This document shows positions 8,175 through 18,370 of a DNA stretch of 64,000 nucleotides, piece by piece. The stretch's first letter is position 1; each line of letters opens with the position of its first letter. The notes under the pieces were generated by a model, which was given only the letters and a program-made list of their open reading frames with translations, did not search any database and had not been told where the DNA came from. The stretch covers positions 62,001 to 126,000 of the forward strand of contig NZ_JAKMHX010000038.1 in NCBI RefSeq assembly GCF_022048975.1. The letters are read 5' to 3'. Made by a program: the position numbers and the translations under genes. The DNA comes from Sporosarcina cyprini. GTDB taxonomy: Bacteria > Bacillota > Bacilli > Bacillales_A > Planococcaceae.

Positions 8175-8514
8175 GTAAAACCCCTCCGATTTCACCTAGT
8201 GCAGTCTCCACCGTGCAATGTTTGATCATTGAACCTAAACCGGAAAAATTGAATATCTTTTCCATTGTGGCTGACGGATTCAGAATGACGGTCTCTCCGT
8301 TATACGGCACCAGGTCCCGCATTCTTCCGAGAATCAGGCCGATCCCCGCGCTGTCCATGAATGCTAACCTTTCCAAGTTCCAGATAATCGCTCGTACTTG
8401 TCCGGCATAAATCGAAGAGGAGATCGTCGAACGGATCCGGTTTGCCTCATGATTGTCCAACTCTCCAGATAATGTAACCACAACAATTCCATCAATAGTA
8501 TTAATCTCAGCCAT
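8164..8514 (-). CDS. spoIIAA: Anti-anti-sigma F factor SpoIIAA
   Basis: STAS-domain protein that, when dephosphorylated by SpoIIE, displaces SigF from SpoIIAB. The 116-residue product carries the phosphorylation-site motif FMDSAGIGLILGR. The start at 8514 (MAEINTIDG) is set by AAGGAGGG 7 bases upstream; an in-frame codon at 8541 falls inside the sigma-H promoter. It is the first gene of the sporulation operon. Confidence 0.97.
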   Translation of the reverse strand: MAEINTIDGIVVVTLSGELDNHEANRIRSTISSSIYAGQVRAIIWNLERLAFMDSAGIGLILGRMRDLVPYNGETVILNPSATMEKIFNFSGLGSMIKHCTVETALGEIGGVLHEK

Positions 8515-8539
8515 GCTGAATCCCTCCTTGTAGCGGAAC

Positions 8540-8567
8540 ATTCAACATCCGTCAGGCGAAATCCTTC
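8540..8567 (-). promoter_or_regulatory. Sigma-H promoter of the spoIIA operon
   Basis: Reading the minus strand, GAAGGATTT (8559-8567) is followed by exactly 14 bases and TGAAT (8540-8544). This fits the published sigma-H pattern RWAGGAXXT-N14-HGAAT at every fixed position. It would start transcription about 20 bases before the spoIIAA ATG, just ahead of its ribosome binding site, in agreement with sigma-H/Spo0A control of spoIIA in B. subtilis. Confidence 0.75.
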
Positions 8568-8813
8568 CACGTGACAGAACTAGTCATACTACTTTCCAAC
8601 CTTCTATATTTCGACACGAATCTGTTACGTATTCAAGCATGTCCATTTCCTAAATCTTTTACACATGTTGGGAAAGAAATTGGAACTTATTGAATATCTG
8701 CCGTTAGGACGCTTTTTAAAAGCAGTTATGCAGCCATGGAAATCTCATCGACTGCGCAAGTCGGCAAGGTGCAATAGATAAGATTGGTGTCGAAGGATGG
8801 ATTTTTGTCCAAT

Positions 8814-8850
8814 CAGAAAAACTGTGATGCATATAATGTGCCATCACAGT
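8814..8850 (-). terminator. Rho-independent terminator downstream of the small ORF at 8912-9040
   Basis: A perfect 9-bp inverted repeat (ACTGTGATG / CATCACAGT, 12-base loop) is followed on the minus strand by TTTTC. No annotated gene needs it, so it may close a short transcript from the 8851-9080 interval. Confidence 0.6.
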
Positions 8851-8911
8851 CCAGATCGTAGAGATAAGCTATTAATTTGTTGTGACATTTAAAATATCAT
8901 ACAGCCGTTAC

Positions 8912-9040
8912 CTACATTGGATTTCTACTAAAGTTGATCTCCCCTCCTGGTGGTCGCTTTCCGGTCCGTGCGGTGAACCACTTGAACAACGAAGTGTACG
9001 ATTGGATGAAGCCGTGACGGATAAATGCATCCAGCCACAT
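8912..9040 (-). CDS. Putative 42-residue protein between two terminators
   Basis: The interval between the pdp terminator and the 8814-8850 terminator holds one plausible minus-strand ORF. It begins MWLDAFIRHGFIQSYTSLFK, an aromatic-rich amphipathic stretch, and ends with a basic and polar tail (ARTGKRPPGGE, then NPM). No convincing ribosome binding site precedes the ATG, only AAGAAAAAG. It occupies the place of dacF in B. subtilis; the aromatic amphipathic end could be a relic of a carboxypeptidase membrane anchor, but I cannot show that. Otherwise 8515-9171 holds only the spoIIA promoter and two terminators. Confidence 0.35.
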   Translation of the reverse strand: MWLDAFIRHGFIQSYTSLFKWFTARTGKRPPGGEINFSRNPM

Positions 9041-9076
9041 ATAATTGACTTTTTCTTGTTGATCTTACTTGGTAAA

Positions 9077-9128
9077 CGGAAAAAGACTGCAGGCAAACTC
9101 CGAAATTACAGGAGTTTGCCTACAGTCT
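9077..9128 (-). terminator. Terminator of the deoB-pdp operon
   Basis: Long imperfect inverted repeat (AGACTGYAGGCAAACTCC and its complement, 9-base loop) followed on the minus strand by TTTTTCC, 44 bases after the pdp stop. Confidence 0.85.
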
Positions 9129-9171
9129 AAACTGAGGAACACAATGTGTCTTCACAGTTTCCAATCACTCT

Positions 9172-10479
9172 TTAGTTCATAATGGTTTTATATATTAATG
9201 TCGGTCTATCGACTTGCTCCTGGCCGATATGGATATGTTTTTGAAGCATCTCAAGTGAAGATGTGACATCTGTCCGGTTGGAATGGATAATCGCGAGAGG
9301 TTCGCCTTTTTCCACATGATCACCGATCTTCTTATTTAAGACAATTCCTACAGCTAAGTCAATTTCATCTTCTTTTGTCGCTCTTCCTGCACCCAGCAGC
9401 ATCGCCGCCACTCCGATTTCGTCGGCTTCCATCTTAGTAATATAACCTGCCGCTGGTGCAGGCACTTCAATTTGGTACTTCGCCTTAGGCATTAGCTCCG
9501 GATTGTGTACAATTTCAGAATTTCCGCCTTGCGCTGCAATCATTTCGCTGAAGAGTTTAAGAGCTGAGCCATCTTTAATGACTTTCTCCAGCATCGTTTT
9601 CGCTTCTTCCATGGAAGATGCTTTTCCGCCTGCCATGATCATTTTGGAACCGAGAGCGATGCATAGCTCCGTCAGATCATCCGGCCCTTCCCCCTTTAGC
9701 GTATCGATCGCTTCTTTTACTTCCAGCGCATTGCCGATCGCGTAGCCAAGGGGCTGATTCATATCCGAAATGACCGCCATGGTCTCTCTGCCCACCTGCT
9801 TGCCAATTGCAACCATCGCAGAAGCAAGCTTCTCAGCATCTTCCAGCGTTTTCATAAATGCGCCTTCACCTGTCTTGACGTCTAAGACAATCGCGTCAGC
9901 TCCAGCTGCAATTTTCTTGCTCATGATTGAGCTTGCGATCAGTGCAATACTTTCCACTGTCGCTGTGACATCCCGAAGAGCATATAGTTTCTTGTCTGCC
10001 GGTGTCAAGTTACCGCTTTGCCCGATCACCGCCAGTTTCAATTGATTTACTTGGTTGACAAATTGATCTTCCGTCAACTCAATATGGAATCCTTCAATCG
10101 ACTCCAGTTTATCCAGCGTACCGCCCGTATGGCCCAGTCCACGCCCGCTCATCTTGGCTACCGGAACACCGCATGCCGCTACTAACGGGGCAAGGATCAG
10201 TGTCGTCGTATCTCCAACACCGCCAGTTGAATGCTTGTCGACTTTGATCCCTTCAATAGCAGACAAATCAATCTGATCGCCTGATTCTACCATCGCCATC
10301 GTTAAGAAGCCTTGTTCTTCGGCATTCATCCCTGAGAAGTAAATCGCCATCAAAAAGGCACTCGCCTGATAATCTGGAATGGAACCATTCGTATAGCCTG
10401 TCACAAAAAATGTAATCTCTTCTTTTGAAAGGACTTCTCCATTTCGTTTCCTTTCAATTATATCCACCATCCTGAACAA
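9172..10479 (-). CDS. pdp: Pyrimidine-nucleoside phosphorylase
   Basis: Cleaves uridine, thymidine and deoxyuridine with phosphate to base plus (deoxy)ribose-1-phosphate. The protein (435 residues from TTG at 10479) has the thymidine phosphorylase signature [19 protein letters not shown], the phosphate loop [13 protein letters not shown], and a C-terminal barrel-sandwich domain ([17 protein letters not shown]). TTG at 10479 has AAGGTG 8 bases upstream, inside the deoB end; GTG 10488 overlaps that site and ATG 10470 is the conserved MVDIIE start of relatives, so the exact start is uncertain by three codons. It works with DeoB, which isomerises the sugar phosphate. Confidence 0.95.
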   Translation of the reverse strand: MFRMVDIIERKRNGEVLSKEEITFFVTGYTNGSIPDYQASAFLMAIYFSGMNAEEQGFLTMAMVESGDQIDLSAIEGIKVDKHSTGGVGDTTTLILAPLVAACGVPVAKMSGRGLGHTGGTLDKLESIEGFHIELTEDQFVNQVNQLKLAVIGQSGNLTPADKKLYALRDVTATVESIALIASSIMSKKIAAGADAIVLDVKTGEGAFMKTLEDAEKLASAMVAIGKQVGRETMAVISDMNQPLGYAIGNALEVKEAIDTLKGEGPDDLTELCIALGSKMIMAGGKASSMEEAKTMLEKVIKDGSALKLFSEMIAAQGGNSEIVHNPELMPKAKYQIEVPAPAAGYITKMEADEIGVAAMLLGAGRATKEDEIDLAVGIVLNKKIGDHVEKGEPLAIIHSNRTDVTSSLEMLQKHIHIGQEQVDRPTLIYKTIMN

Positions 10480-10484
10480 TCGAA

Positions 10485-11678
10485 TCACACCTTTTCAATT
10501 AATGAAGATAAGAAACTATCGCCGAACTCAGGCAGCTTGACGCCGAAATTCTCTGCAATTGTCGCACCGACATCAGAAAAAGTATTGCGAAGCGGCAATT
10601 CTGCCCCAGAAGCAAATGATGGCGAATAAACTAACAATGGAACAAATTCTCTCGTATGGTCTGTGCCGCTATGGACAGGATCATTGCCATGGTCCGCTGT
10701 GATGATTAATAAATCGTTCTCACGGAGTGCACTGAAGATTTCCGGCATACGGGCATCGAAATCCTGCAATGCGTTACCATAGCCAATCGGATCTCTCCGG
10801 TGACCGAATAAGGCATCAAAGTCAACTAAATTCGTGAAGCTCAGTCCGCTGAAGTCCTGATTCATTTCTTCCACGAGCTTATCGACACCATCCATATTGC
10901 TTGTCGTACGGACAGCTTTCGTCACGCCTTCGCCATTAAAAATATCAGAGATTTTACCGACTGCCACGACATCATAACCTGCATCCTTCAATTCATTCAT
11001 CACAGTTCGGCCAAACGGTTTCAGTGCATAGTCATGCCGATTGGAAGTCCGAGTAAAATTACCAGGCTGGCCAACGAACGGGCGGGCAATGATGCGTCCA
11101 ACTAGGAATTCCGGCTGCAGTGTCAATTCCCTTGCAATTTCACAAATACGGTACTGTTCCTCGATTGGAATGATTTCCTCATGGGCAGCTATTTGCAGCA
11201 CAGGGTCAGCAGATGTGTAGACAATAATTGCCCCTGTTTTCATATGCTCCTCACCAAGCTCATCTATAATAGCCGTACCGCTTGCCGGTTTGTTTCCTAT
11301 TACCTTACGTCCTGTTCTTTCTTCCAGCTCGTTAATGAGTACTTCCGGGAAGCCTTCCGGATACACTTTAAATGGCTTATCGATATTGAGACCCATCAAT
11401 TCCCAGTGACCTGTCATCGTATCTTTACCTACAGAAGCCTCCTGCATCTTTCCATAGAAAGCAGTAGGCGATTCCACTGTTGGAACCCCTTCAATCTCTT
11501 TAATATTAGATAATCCCATTTCAGCCATATAAGGCATATTTAATCCGCCCATGCGTTCCGCGATATGGCCGAGAGTATCTGCTCCAACATCTCCGAATTC
11601 CGCGGCATCCGGAGCTTCACCTATACCAACAGAGTCAAGAACAATCAGGTGTATTCTTCCAAATTTCCTGTTTTCCAT
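10485..11678 (-). CDS. deoB: Phosphopentomutase
   Basis: Interconverts ribose- or deoxyribose-1-phosphate and the 5-phosphate; alkaline-phosphatase-fold metalloenzyme of 397 residues (drm in B. subtilis). Metal-binding segments are [12 protein letters not shown] near the start and [10 protein letters not shown] plus [14 protein letters not shown] near the end. The start at 11678 ([11 protein letters not shown]) follows AGGAGG by 10 bases. The gene order xerD-deoB-pdp lacks the purine nucleoside phosphorylase found after drm in B. subtilis. Confidence 0.96.
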   Translation of the reverse strand: MENRKFGRIHLIVLDSVGIGEAPDAAEFGDVGADTLGHIAERMGGLNMPYMAEMGLSNIKEIEGVPTVESPTAFYGKMQEASVGKDTMTGHWELMGLNIDKPFKVYPEGFPEVLINELEERTGRKVIGNKPASGTAIIDELGEEHMKTGAIIVYTSADPVLQIAAHEEIIPIEEQYRICEIARELTLQPEFLVGRIIARPFVGQPGNFTRTSNRHDYALKPFGRTVMNELKDAGYDVVAVGKISDIFNGEGVTKAVRTTSNMDGVDKLVEEMNQDFSGLSFTNLVDFDALFGHRRDPIGYGNALQDFDARMPEIFSALRENDLLIITADHGNDPVHSGTDHTREFVPLLVYSPSFASGAELPLRNTFSDVGATIAENFGVKLPEFGDSFLSSLIEKV

Positions 11679-11784
11679 ATAATAACATCCTCCTATGAAT
11701 ACTGTTTCTGTTTTACGATAAATCGCTTTCATAACGAATATAATCTTCTCCTAAATGCACTGCTTCAACCGTTCACAATTTATA

Positions 11785-12702
11785 TTAGGCACGGGGATGG
11801 TACTTGACGTAGACATCCTTCAGTCTGGCCCTGCTGACATGTGTGTAGATTTGAGTCGTTGATATATCCGAATGACCTAACATTTCCTGCACCGCCCGCA
11901 AATCAGCCCCATTTTCAATTAGATGAGTCGCAAAAGAGTGTCGCAAAATATGGGGTGTTAATTCTTGCTGGATACCTGCCTCCAATGCATGGCCCTTTAG
12001 TATCTTCCAGCATCCTTGACGGGTCAACCGGGTGCCTCGCATGTTCAAAAACAGCGCATCGGCTTTTTTTTCCTTCAATAACTCAGGACGAGCCATCTCC
12101 ACATACATCTGGCAAGCCCGGATTGCTCCTGACCCTAACGGGACAATTCTCTCCTTCGAACCTTTCCCAAAGATCCTGACAAATCCCATGGATAAATGAA
12201 GATCTTCCATATTAAGTCCAATCAATTCGCTGACCCGCATCCCGGTCCCATACATCAATTCGAGCAGAGCGACATCCCGTTTTCCCAGTGGTTTCGAAGA
12301 ATCAGGTGAATTGATCAGCGCATCAATTTCTGATATTGAAAGGACACGAGGCAATTTTTGTTCCAATTTCGGCATTTCCAAGTGGACAGTAGGGTCATGT
12401 GATGATACTTTCTCCCTTACAAGAAATTGATGAAAGGAGCGGATGGAAGAAATATGTCGCGATATGGTTCTTGTCGACTTTCCAAGGTCTTTTAGCTTCT
12501 GAAGATAAAGAAGGATAACTGCCCGGTCAATCTGTTCAATTGATTCGTACCCCTGCCCTTCCAAATGGAGGATATAATCCAGCAAATCTCGTTGATAGGA
12601 TACGAGAGTGTTTTTCGCAAGCTGCCTTTCTACCCGCAGGAAATGTAAATAGTCCTCTAAAGCAAATCTGGCATCTTTCAAAATAGCTCCGGCTGTTTCC
12701 AA
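11785..12702 (-). CDS. xerD: Site-specific tyrosine recombinase XerD
   Basis: Resolves chromosome dimers at dif together with XerC. The 305-residue protein has an N-terminal SAM-like DNA-binding domain (DYLHFLRVERQLAKNTL) and the catalytic residues of tyrosine recombinases: Arg in GTGMRVSEL, HILRHSFATH, and LGHSDISTTQIYTH with the nucleophile Tyr. TTG at 12702 is chosen, with AAGGAGGG 6 bases upstream; upstream ATGs have no such site. It lies between fur and deoB as in B. subtilis. Confidence 0.95.
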   Translation of the reverse strand: METAGAILKDARFALEDYLHFLRVERQLAKNTLVSYQRDLLDYILHLEGQGYESIEQIDRAVILLYLQKLKDLGKSTRTISRHISSIRSFHQFLVREKVSSHDPTVHLEMPKLEQKLPRVLSISEIDALINSPDSSKPLGKRDVALLELMYGTGMRVSELIGLNMEDLHLSMGFVRIFGKGSKERIVPLGSGAIRACQMYVEMARPELLKEKKADALFLNMRGTRLTRQGCWKILKGHALEAGIQQELTPHILRHSFATHLIENGADLRAVQEMLGHSDISTTQIYTHVSRARLKDVYVKYHPRA

Positions 12703-12835
12703 TGATATCCCTCCTTTTTTCCTAAAATAAGTGAAGGCCATGAACTCCAGTGGCACGCACGAGCTTTGCTTGCTCTACTGGAAAACAAGAGCCTTGTCCG
12801 CTACTTAGGCGCAAATGGAATTACAGTATGAAACG

Positions 12836-12862
12836 ACAAAAGGGACAGCATAACGCCATCCC
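12836..12862 (-). terminator. Terminator of fur
   Basis: GGGATGGC and GCTGTCCC form an 8-bp stem with two G-U pairs and a 5-base loop, followed by TTTTG on the minus strand, just after the fur stop. Confidence 0.6.
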
Positions 12863-12865
12863 ATA

Positions 12866-13324
12866 TCACTTCTTTTTGTCGGGGCCTGCAGTTCGGCATC
12901 TTTTACATATGCCATGGAATGTAAGCCAATGATCTTTTACGTTGAAGCCATATCGGCTTTCCACGATCTTCTCGACATCTCCTAATAAATCTTCTTGGAT
13001 TTCGTCCACTTTACCGCATTCAAGACATATTAAATGATGATGAAAACGAGAGGCACCTTCCTGGCGCAGATCGTAACGCGAGACCCCATCTCCAAAATTT
13101 ATTTTATCGACGATTTTCAGTTCAGTTAACAATTCCAATGTACGGTATACTGTAGCAAGGCCAATTTCAGGTGCTTTTTCTTTTACTAGAAGAAATACGT
13201 CCTCTGCACTTAAATGATCTTCTTCGTTTTCCAAAAGGACCATAACGGTCGCTTCCCGCTGTGGCGTCAACTTATAGCTGGCCCCGTGCAGTTGTTTTTT
13301 TATCCGTTCTATCCGGCTTTCCAT
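12866..13324 (-). CDS. fur: Ferric uptake regulator
   Basis: Fe(II)-dependent repressor of iron acquisition genes, 152 residues. The N-terminal winged helix (about 1-85) contains LTPQREATVMVLL and GLATVYRTLELL; the metal-binding half has HHHLICLECG and the second cysteine pair CKRC, which together make the structural zinc site. Position between xerD and spoIIM matches B. subtilis fur rather than perR or zur. GAGGGGGG lies 6 bases before the ATG. Confidence 0.92.
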   Translation of the reverse strand: MESRIERIKKQLHGASYKLTPQREATVMVLLENEEDHLSAEDVFLLVKEKAPEIGLATVYRTLELLTELKIVDKINFGDGVSRYDLRQEGASRFHHHLICLECGKVDEIQEDLLGDVEKIVESRYGFNVKDHWLTFHGICKRCRTAGPDKKK

Positions 13325-13350
13325 ACGACGCCCCCCTCAACACTGAAACC

Positions 13351-13380
13351 ATTATAGCAAATGGTCAATCCGTGTGACAA
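13351..13380 (-). promoter_or_regulatory. Sigma-A promoter of fur
   Basis: TTGTCA (13375-13380) and TATAAT (13351-13356) on the minus strand are 18 bases apart, with the fur ribosome binding site about 15 bases downstream. Confidence 0.55.
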
Positions 13381-13412
13381 CAGAAAGGAAAACACCAGGA
13401 CAGGATGACAAT

Positions 13413-13925
13413 CTATTTAATGAAGATTTGGTAAATAAGCGCCTCCACAATTTGAATACAAACAAAAAATGTGAGCAAAACTGGCAGCGGACGTAGATTC
13501 CGACGCTTGCGGGAATGCATTCTCTCAAAGTATGGTGGGCTTAGCACCACACAATATATTAATAGCAGAAAGCATATGATGAATTGGAAAGGAAACCACC
13601 AAACGGCATACTGGAACATGCCCATACCTGTTGATAGCAAGTATGAGGATGATAACCCAAAGATAACACCCTTCAATGCGCCAATCAGCAAAACAATGGG
13701 ACGAGTCTTACGCTGGATCGAGAAAAGATAAGCGACAGCGAAGAACATTACAACCGACAGCAAGGTCCATAAAATAGACGCTTCCTGATCAATAATCCTT
13801 CTATCTAGGAAATATAATAAGCTTTCTGATGCTTCTACACTAATTTCCCGGAAAAGCAAAGCACCTCCGATATAACCAATGGACAGAATGACGAATAAAT
13901 GGATGAGAGATAAGGAGCGGACCAT
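13413..13925 (-). CDS. spoIIM: Probable stage II sporulation protein M (short form)
   Basis: Membrane protein of 170 residues with about five hydrophobic segments. The segment ALKGVIFGLSSSYLLSTG followed by a helix with WWFPFQFI resembles the SpoIIM core, and the place between nudF and fur is that of spoIIM in B. subtilis. SpoIIM is a subunit of the septal peptidoglycan-degrading DMP complex needed for engulfment. It is shorter than B. subtilis SpoIIM (about 214 residues), with a reduced N-terminus. The start at 13925 follows CGGAGGTG by 6 bases. Identity rests on synteny and weak pattern similarity. Confidence 0.6.
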   Translation of the reverse strand: MVRSLSLIHLFVILSIGYIGGALLFREISVEASESLLYFLDRRIIDQEASILWTLLSVVMFFAVAYLFSIQRKTRPIVLLIGALKGVIFGLSSSYLLSTGMGMFQYAVWWFPFQFIICFLLLIYCVVLSPPYFERMHSRKRRNLRPLPVLLTFFVCIQIVEALIYQIFIK

Positions 13926-13983
13926 GAGATGCACCTCCGTTTCATTTGTACACCTTATGCTTGTCCGACCTCAAATAACCCAC

Positions 13984-14520
13984 CTATTTCATATTTTTCG
14001 CATATAGAATTGCATATAGCGTTTTAGCATCGAAAACTTGTCCATCTGACACCAGCTGTTCGGCTTCTTCTATTGTACATTCCAAAATATCGATAAACTC
14101 ATCTTCATCCCCCGCTGCAGGGTTTTCGACTTTTTTCAGATCCGTTGCGACATATAAATGAATGACTTCGTCCGCGAACCCTGGAGAAGTCGCAAAGGAT
14201 TGGATGTATTCGAATTGTTCAGCCCTGTACCCCGTTTCTTCCTCCAATTCCCGGATAGCCGTGATCCGCTTGTCCTCTCCGGGCTCAATCTTCCCAGCCG
14301 GTATTTCTACAAGTGTCCGCTCAAGCGCTTTTCTGAACTGCCTCACTAAGACCAGTTTACCTTCCGCTGTAACAGCTAAAATAGCCACTGCTCCGGGGTG
14401 TTTTACAAGTTCCCTTTTCGCCAGCTTGCCATCTGGCAATTCAACATCCTCTACACGGAGAGAAATGACCCTTCCTTCATAAATCGTCCTGCTGGTAACC
14501 GTCTTCTCAGTATGACTCAT
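13984..14520 (-). CDS. nudF: ADP-ribose pyrophosphatase (Nudix hydrolase)
   Basis: Hydrolyses ADP-ribose to AMP and ribose-5-phosphate. The 178-residue protein contains a full Nudix box, GKIEPGEDKRITAIRELEEE followed by TGY. The start at 14520 (MSHTEKTVTSRTIYEGRV) is preferred over the ATG at 14532 because the latter lies on the AAAGGA site. In B. subtilis nudF also sits between yqkF and spoIIM. Confidence 0.92.
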   Translation of the reverse strand: MSHTEKTVTSRTIYEGRVISLRVEDVELPDGKLAKRELVKHPGAVAILAVTAEGKLVLVRQFRKALERTLVEIPAGKIEPGEDKRITAIRELEEETGYRAEQFEYIQSFATSPGFADEVIHLYVATDLKKVENPAAGDEDEFIDILECTIEEAEQLVSDGQVFDAKTLYAILYAKNMK

Positions 14521-14610
14521 CGTTTCACACATCCTTTCTTATTCATCAAGCATGCTTCTTTTCCTTTTTACATTGACATTGTAACATGAACAAAACGGGA
14601 GGTGCTTTTA

Positions 14611-15513
14611 TTGAAAAAAAGAAGATTAGGAAATAGTGAATTGTATGTTTCAGAACTCGGACTAGGCTGCATGTCCCTTCCTCAAGACAAAAGGGAAGCT
14701 TCGGAAATTATCGAGACCGCCTTGGAGGCAGGCATGAATTTTTTTGATACTGCCGACCTCTATGATGACGGGGACAACGAACAGCTTCTCGGCAATTTAC
14801 TTTCATCTAAACGCGACCAAATTATTCTGGCGACCAAAGTGGGCAATCAAATGAATTCTGATGGCAGCAGCTGGACATGGAACCCGTCAAAAGCTCATAT
14901 TATGAATGCAGTAAAAGACAGCCTGCAGCGTCTCGGTACTGATTATATTGATCTGTATCAATTGCATGGAGGTACAATGGAAGACGATGTTGACGATACA
15001 ATCGATGCGATGGAGACGTTAAAAAAAGAAGGGATTATTAGGCAATACGGCATCTCATCGATACGCCCCAATGTCATTGAACGCTTCCTTAAAAAAAGCG
15101 CTGCGGTTTCTGTAATGATGCAATACAGCCTCCTCGACAGACGCCCGGAAGAATGGTTCAAGCTGATTTCGGACTTTGGCGTGTCAGTTATTACGAGAGG
15201 AACGCTGGCTAAAGGTTTCCTGACGATGGATGGTTTACAACGCGCAGAGAATTCTAATGGTTTTGTCACGTATTCAGCTAATGATCTATACGAAACACTT
15301 ACCCTATTGAATAAGAAGACAGAAGATATTCATGCAGCCTCGATCGCTTTCAATTTAACTGAACCAGCTGTATCCAGTGTACTCGTTGGAGCCAGTTCTA
15401 AAAAACAATTGCTCGATTCGATCGTCTCATATGAAAAAGAAATGGACAACAAGGTTCTCGACGACTTAAGAAATTCCGTCAGAAAGGATCGTTATCAAGA
15501 ACACCGAGTCTGA
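14611..15513 (+). CDS. yqkF: Aldo/keto reductase (YqkF-like)
   Basis: NAD(P)H-dependent oxidoreductase with a TIM barrel, 300 residues. Catalytic tetrad members are visible: Asp in NFFDTADLYDDG with its Tyr, Lys in ILATKVG, and His in DLYQLHGG. The start is TTG at 14611, with GGGAGGTG 5 bases upstream. It is divergent from nudF, the same neighbourhood as B. subtilis yqkF. The natural substrate is unknown. Confidence 0.88.
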   Translation: MKKRRLGNSELYVSELGLGCMSLPQDKREASEIIETALEAGMNFFDTADLYDDGDNEQLLGNLLSSKRDQIILATKVGNQMNSDGSSWTWNPSKAHIMNAVKDSLQRLGTDYIDLYQLHGGTMEDDVDDTIDAMETLKKEGIIRQYGISSIRPNVIERFLKKSAAVSVMMQYSLLDRRPEEWFKLISDFGVSVITRGTLAKGFLTMDGLQRAENSNGFVTYSANDLYETLTLLNKKTEDIHAASIAFNLTEPAVSSVLVGASSKKQLLDSIVSYEKEMDNKVLDDLRNSVRKDRYQEHRV

Positions 15514-15561
15514 TAAATAAAGCATTCACAGCTTGTAATCTTCTCGAAATACTTTTGTAAT

Positions 15562-15586
15562 GATTAAGGTTAGTAATTATGGGTAT
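15562..15586 (+). promoter_or_regulatory. Sigma-B-like promoter of the lipoprotein gene
   Basis: GATTAA (15562-15567), 13 bases, then GGGTAT (15581-15586). The B. subtilis general-stress sigma-B consensus is GTTTAA-N12-15-GGGTAT; there is one mismatch in total. Confidence 0.6.
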
Positions 15587-15644
15587 CCAATAGAATAGCA
15601 ACATCTACTACAATTACTAACTAAGGATTACGGAGGAGATTACG

Positions 15645-15923
15645 ATGAAATTTACAATTACAAATGATAAGAAGTGGTTGAAACTTGGCGCGGCAGCTTT
15701 ACTATCTGTTTCCATGCTAGCGGCATGCGGCGATGATGACGATGATGATACAAACCTGGATGTAAACAACCCGCCAGCTGAAACGGATGACGGTACAGGC
15801 ACTGATACGAACGTGGATTTGGATACTGATATGGACACGGACACAGACGGAACAGATACTGAAACTGACGATACTACTGACACGGATACAGACACTAGCA
15901 CTGATACAGACAGCAGCAAATAA
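15645..15923 (+). CDS. Small D/T-rich lipoprotein
   Basis: Secreted lipoprotein of 92 residues. A basic start and hydrophobic stretch end in the lipobox LAAC (Cys at about residue 27), followed by GDDDDDD and a tail of about 60 residues built almost only of Asp, Thr, Gly and Ser (TDTDTDTSTDTDSS). The tail is strongly acidic and probably disordered; it could bind cations or reach through the wall. GGAGGAG lies 7 bases before the ATG. It is a single-gene unit with a sigma-B-like promoter and its own terminator. Function unknown. Confidence 0.8.
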   Translation: MKFTITNDKKWLKLGAAALLSVSMLAACGDDDDDDTNLDVNNPPAETDDGTGTDTNVDLDTDMDTDTDGTDTETDDTTDTDTDTSTDTDSSK

Positions 15924-15952
15924 GCAGTACGTATAGGTTGCTACCATAAGGA

Positions 15953-15991
15953 AAAAGGCGAAGGGAATCAACTGATTCCCTTCGCCTTTTT
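15953..15991 (+). terminator. Terminator after the D/T-rich lipoprotein gene, probably bidirectional
   Basis: AAAAGGCGAAGGGAATC and its complement form a 17-bp stem with a short loop, with T tails on both strands; it also serves convergent pbuX. Confidence 0.85.
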
Positions 15992-16010
15992 CATGTAATC
16001 ATACTCTATT

Positions 16011-17917
<1,907 letters not shown>

Positions 17918-17935
17918 CTATTTGTTTCACAATCA

Positions 17936-17997
17936 ACAAAAAAGCCCGTTGACCGTGCATCCAATCATGACATGAGTGGAGCAGGGCCTCCGGGCTA
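17936..17997 (-). terminator. Expression-platform terminator of the xpt riboswitch
   Basis: AGCCCG (17991-17996) pairs with CGGGCT (17943-17948) in the minus-strand transcript, followed by TTTTTTG. It lies between the purine aptamer and xpt, as expected for an off-switch that terminates when guanine is bound. Confidence 0.75.
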
Positions 17998-18054
17998 ATA
18001 GCCGAACGAAGTATAAAGGACATACCAAATGGTACGCCTTCTTCCCATTGCTTC

Positions 18055-18121
18055 CTCATAGTCGATTTGTTTACGGCAAATCGGTAGAAACTTGCAGGCC
18101 ATATCCCCGCGATTATATGAG
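18055..18121 (-). promoter_or_regulatory. Purine riboswitch aptamer, guanine class
   Basis: The minus strand shows the conserved purine aptamer: P1 strand CTCATA, J1/2 TAATCGCG, GGATATGGC, P2, AAGTTTCTACC, the P3 hairpin with CCGTAAA, and GACTATGAG closing P1. The C in GACTATG (position 74 of the xpt aptamer) predicts guanine/hypoxanthine rather than adenine specificity. It controls xpt-pbuX. Confidence 0.95.
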
Positions 18122-18142
18122 TGGATGTTTTAGAATGTTTTC

Positions 18143-18170
18143 AGTATAACATGTGAAATCGAAATTTCAA
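18143..18170 (-). promoter_or_regulatory. Promoter of xpt-pbuX
   Basis: TTGAAA (18165-18170), 16 bases, TATACT (18143-18148) on the minus strand, about 20 bases ahead of the riboswitch aptamer. Confidence 0.6.
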
Positions 18171-18295
18171 CAGGGGAATAAATAGAAGATGATTTTTTAT
18201 TTTTCGAAAAACAATCGGTAAACATTACGTCTTCGTTACTTTTTCATCACAAAAATAACAAATGCACTGAACTTCATTTTGATGTAAAAAAGTAG

Positions 18296-18320
18296 TTTAG
18301 AAAATTCATATCAGGCTATA
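18296..18320 (+). promoter_or_regulatory. Sigma-B-like promoter of the KGG-repeat stress gene
   Basis: GTTTAG (18296-18301), 13 bases, GGCTAT (18315-18320): two mismatches in total to the sigma-B consensus GTTTAA/GGGTAT. B. subtilis gsiB, the likely relative, is a strong sigma-B gene. Confidence 0.6.
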
Positions 18321-18370
18321 TAAGAAGTGTAAGATACAACAACAAATTAAAACAAAGGAGACGATGTAAA

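Noticed and set aside
8882-9130. 82-codon plus-strand ORF between spoIIAA and pdp
   Set aside because: It ends inside the pdp terminator and has no ribosome binding site; the minus-strand 42-codon frame in the same interval looks better.
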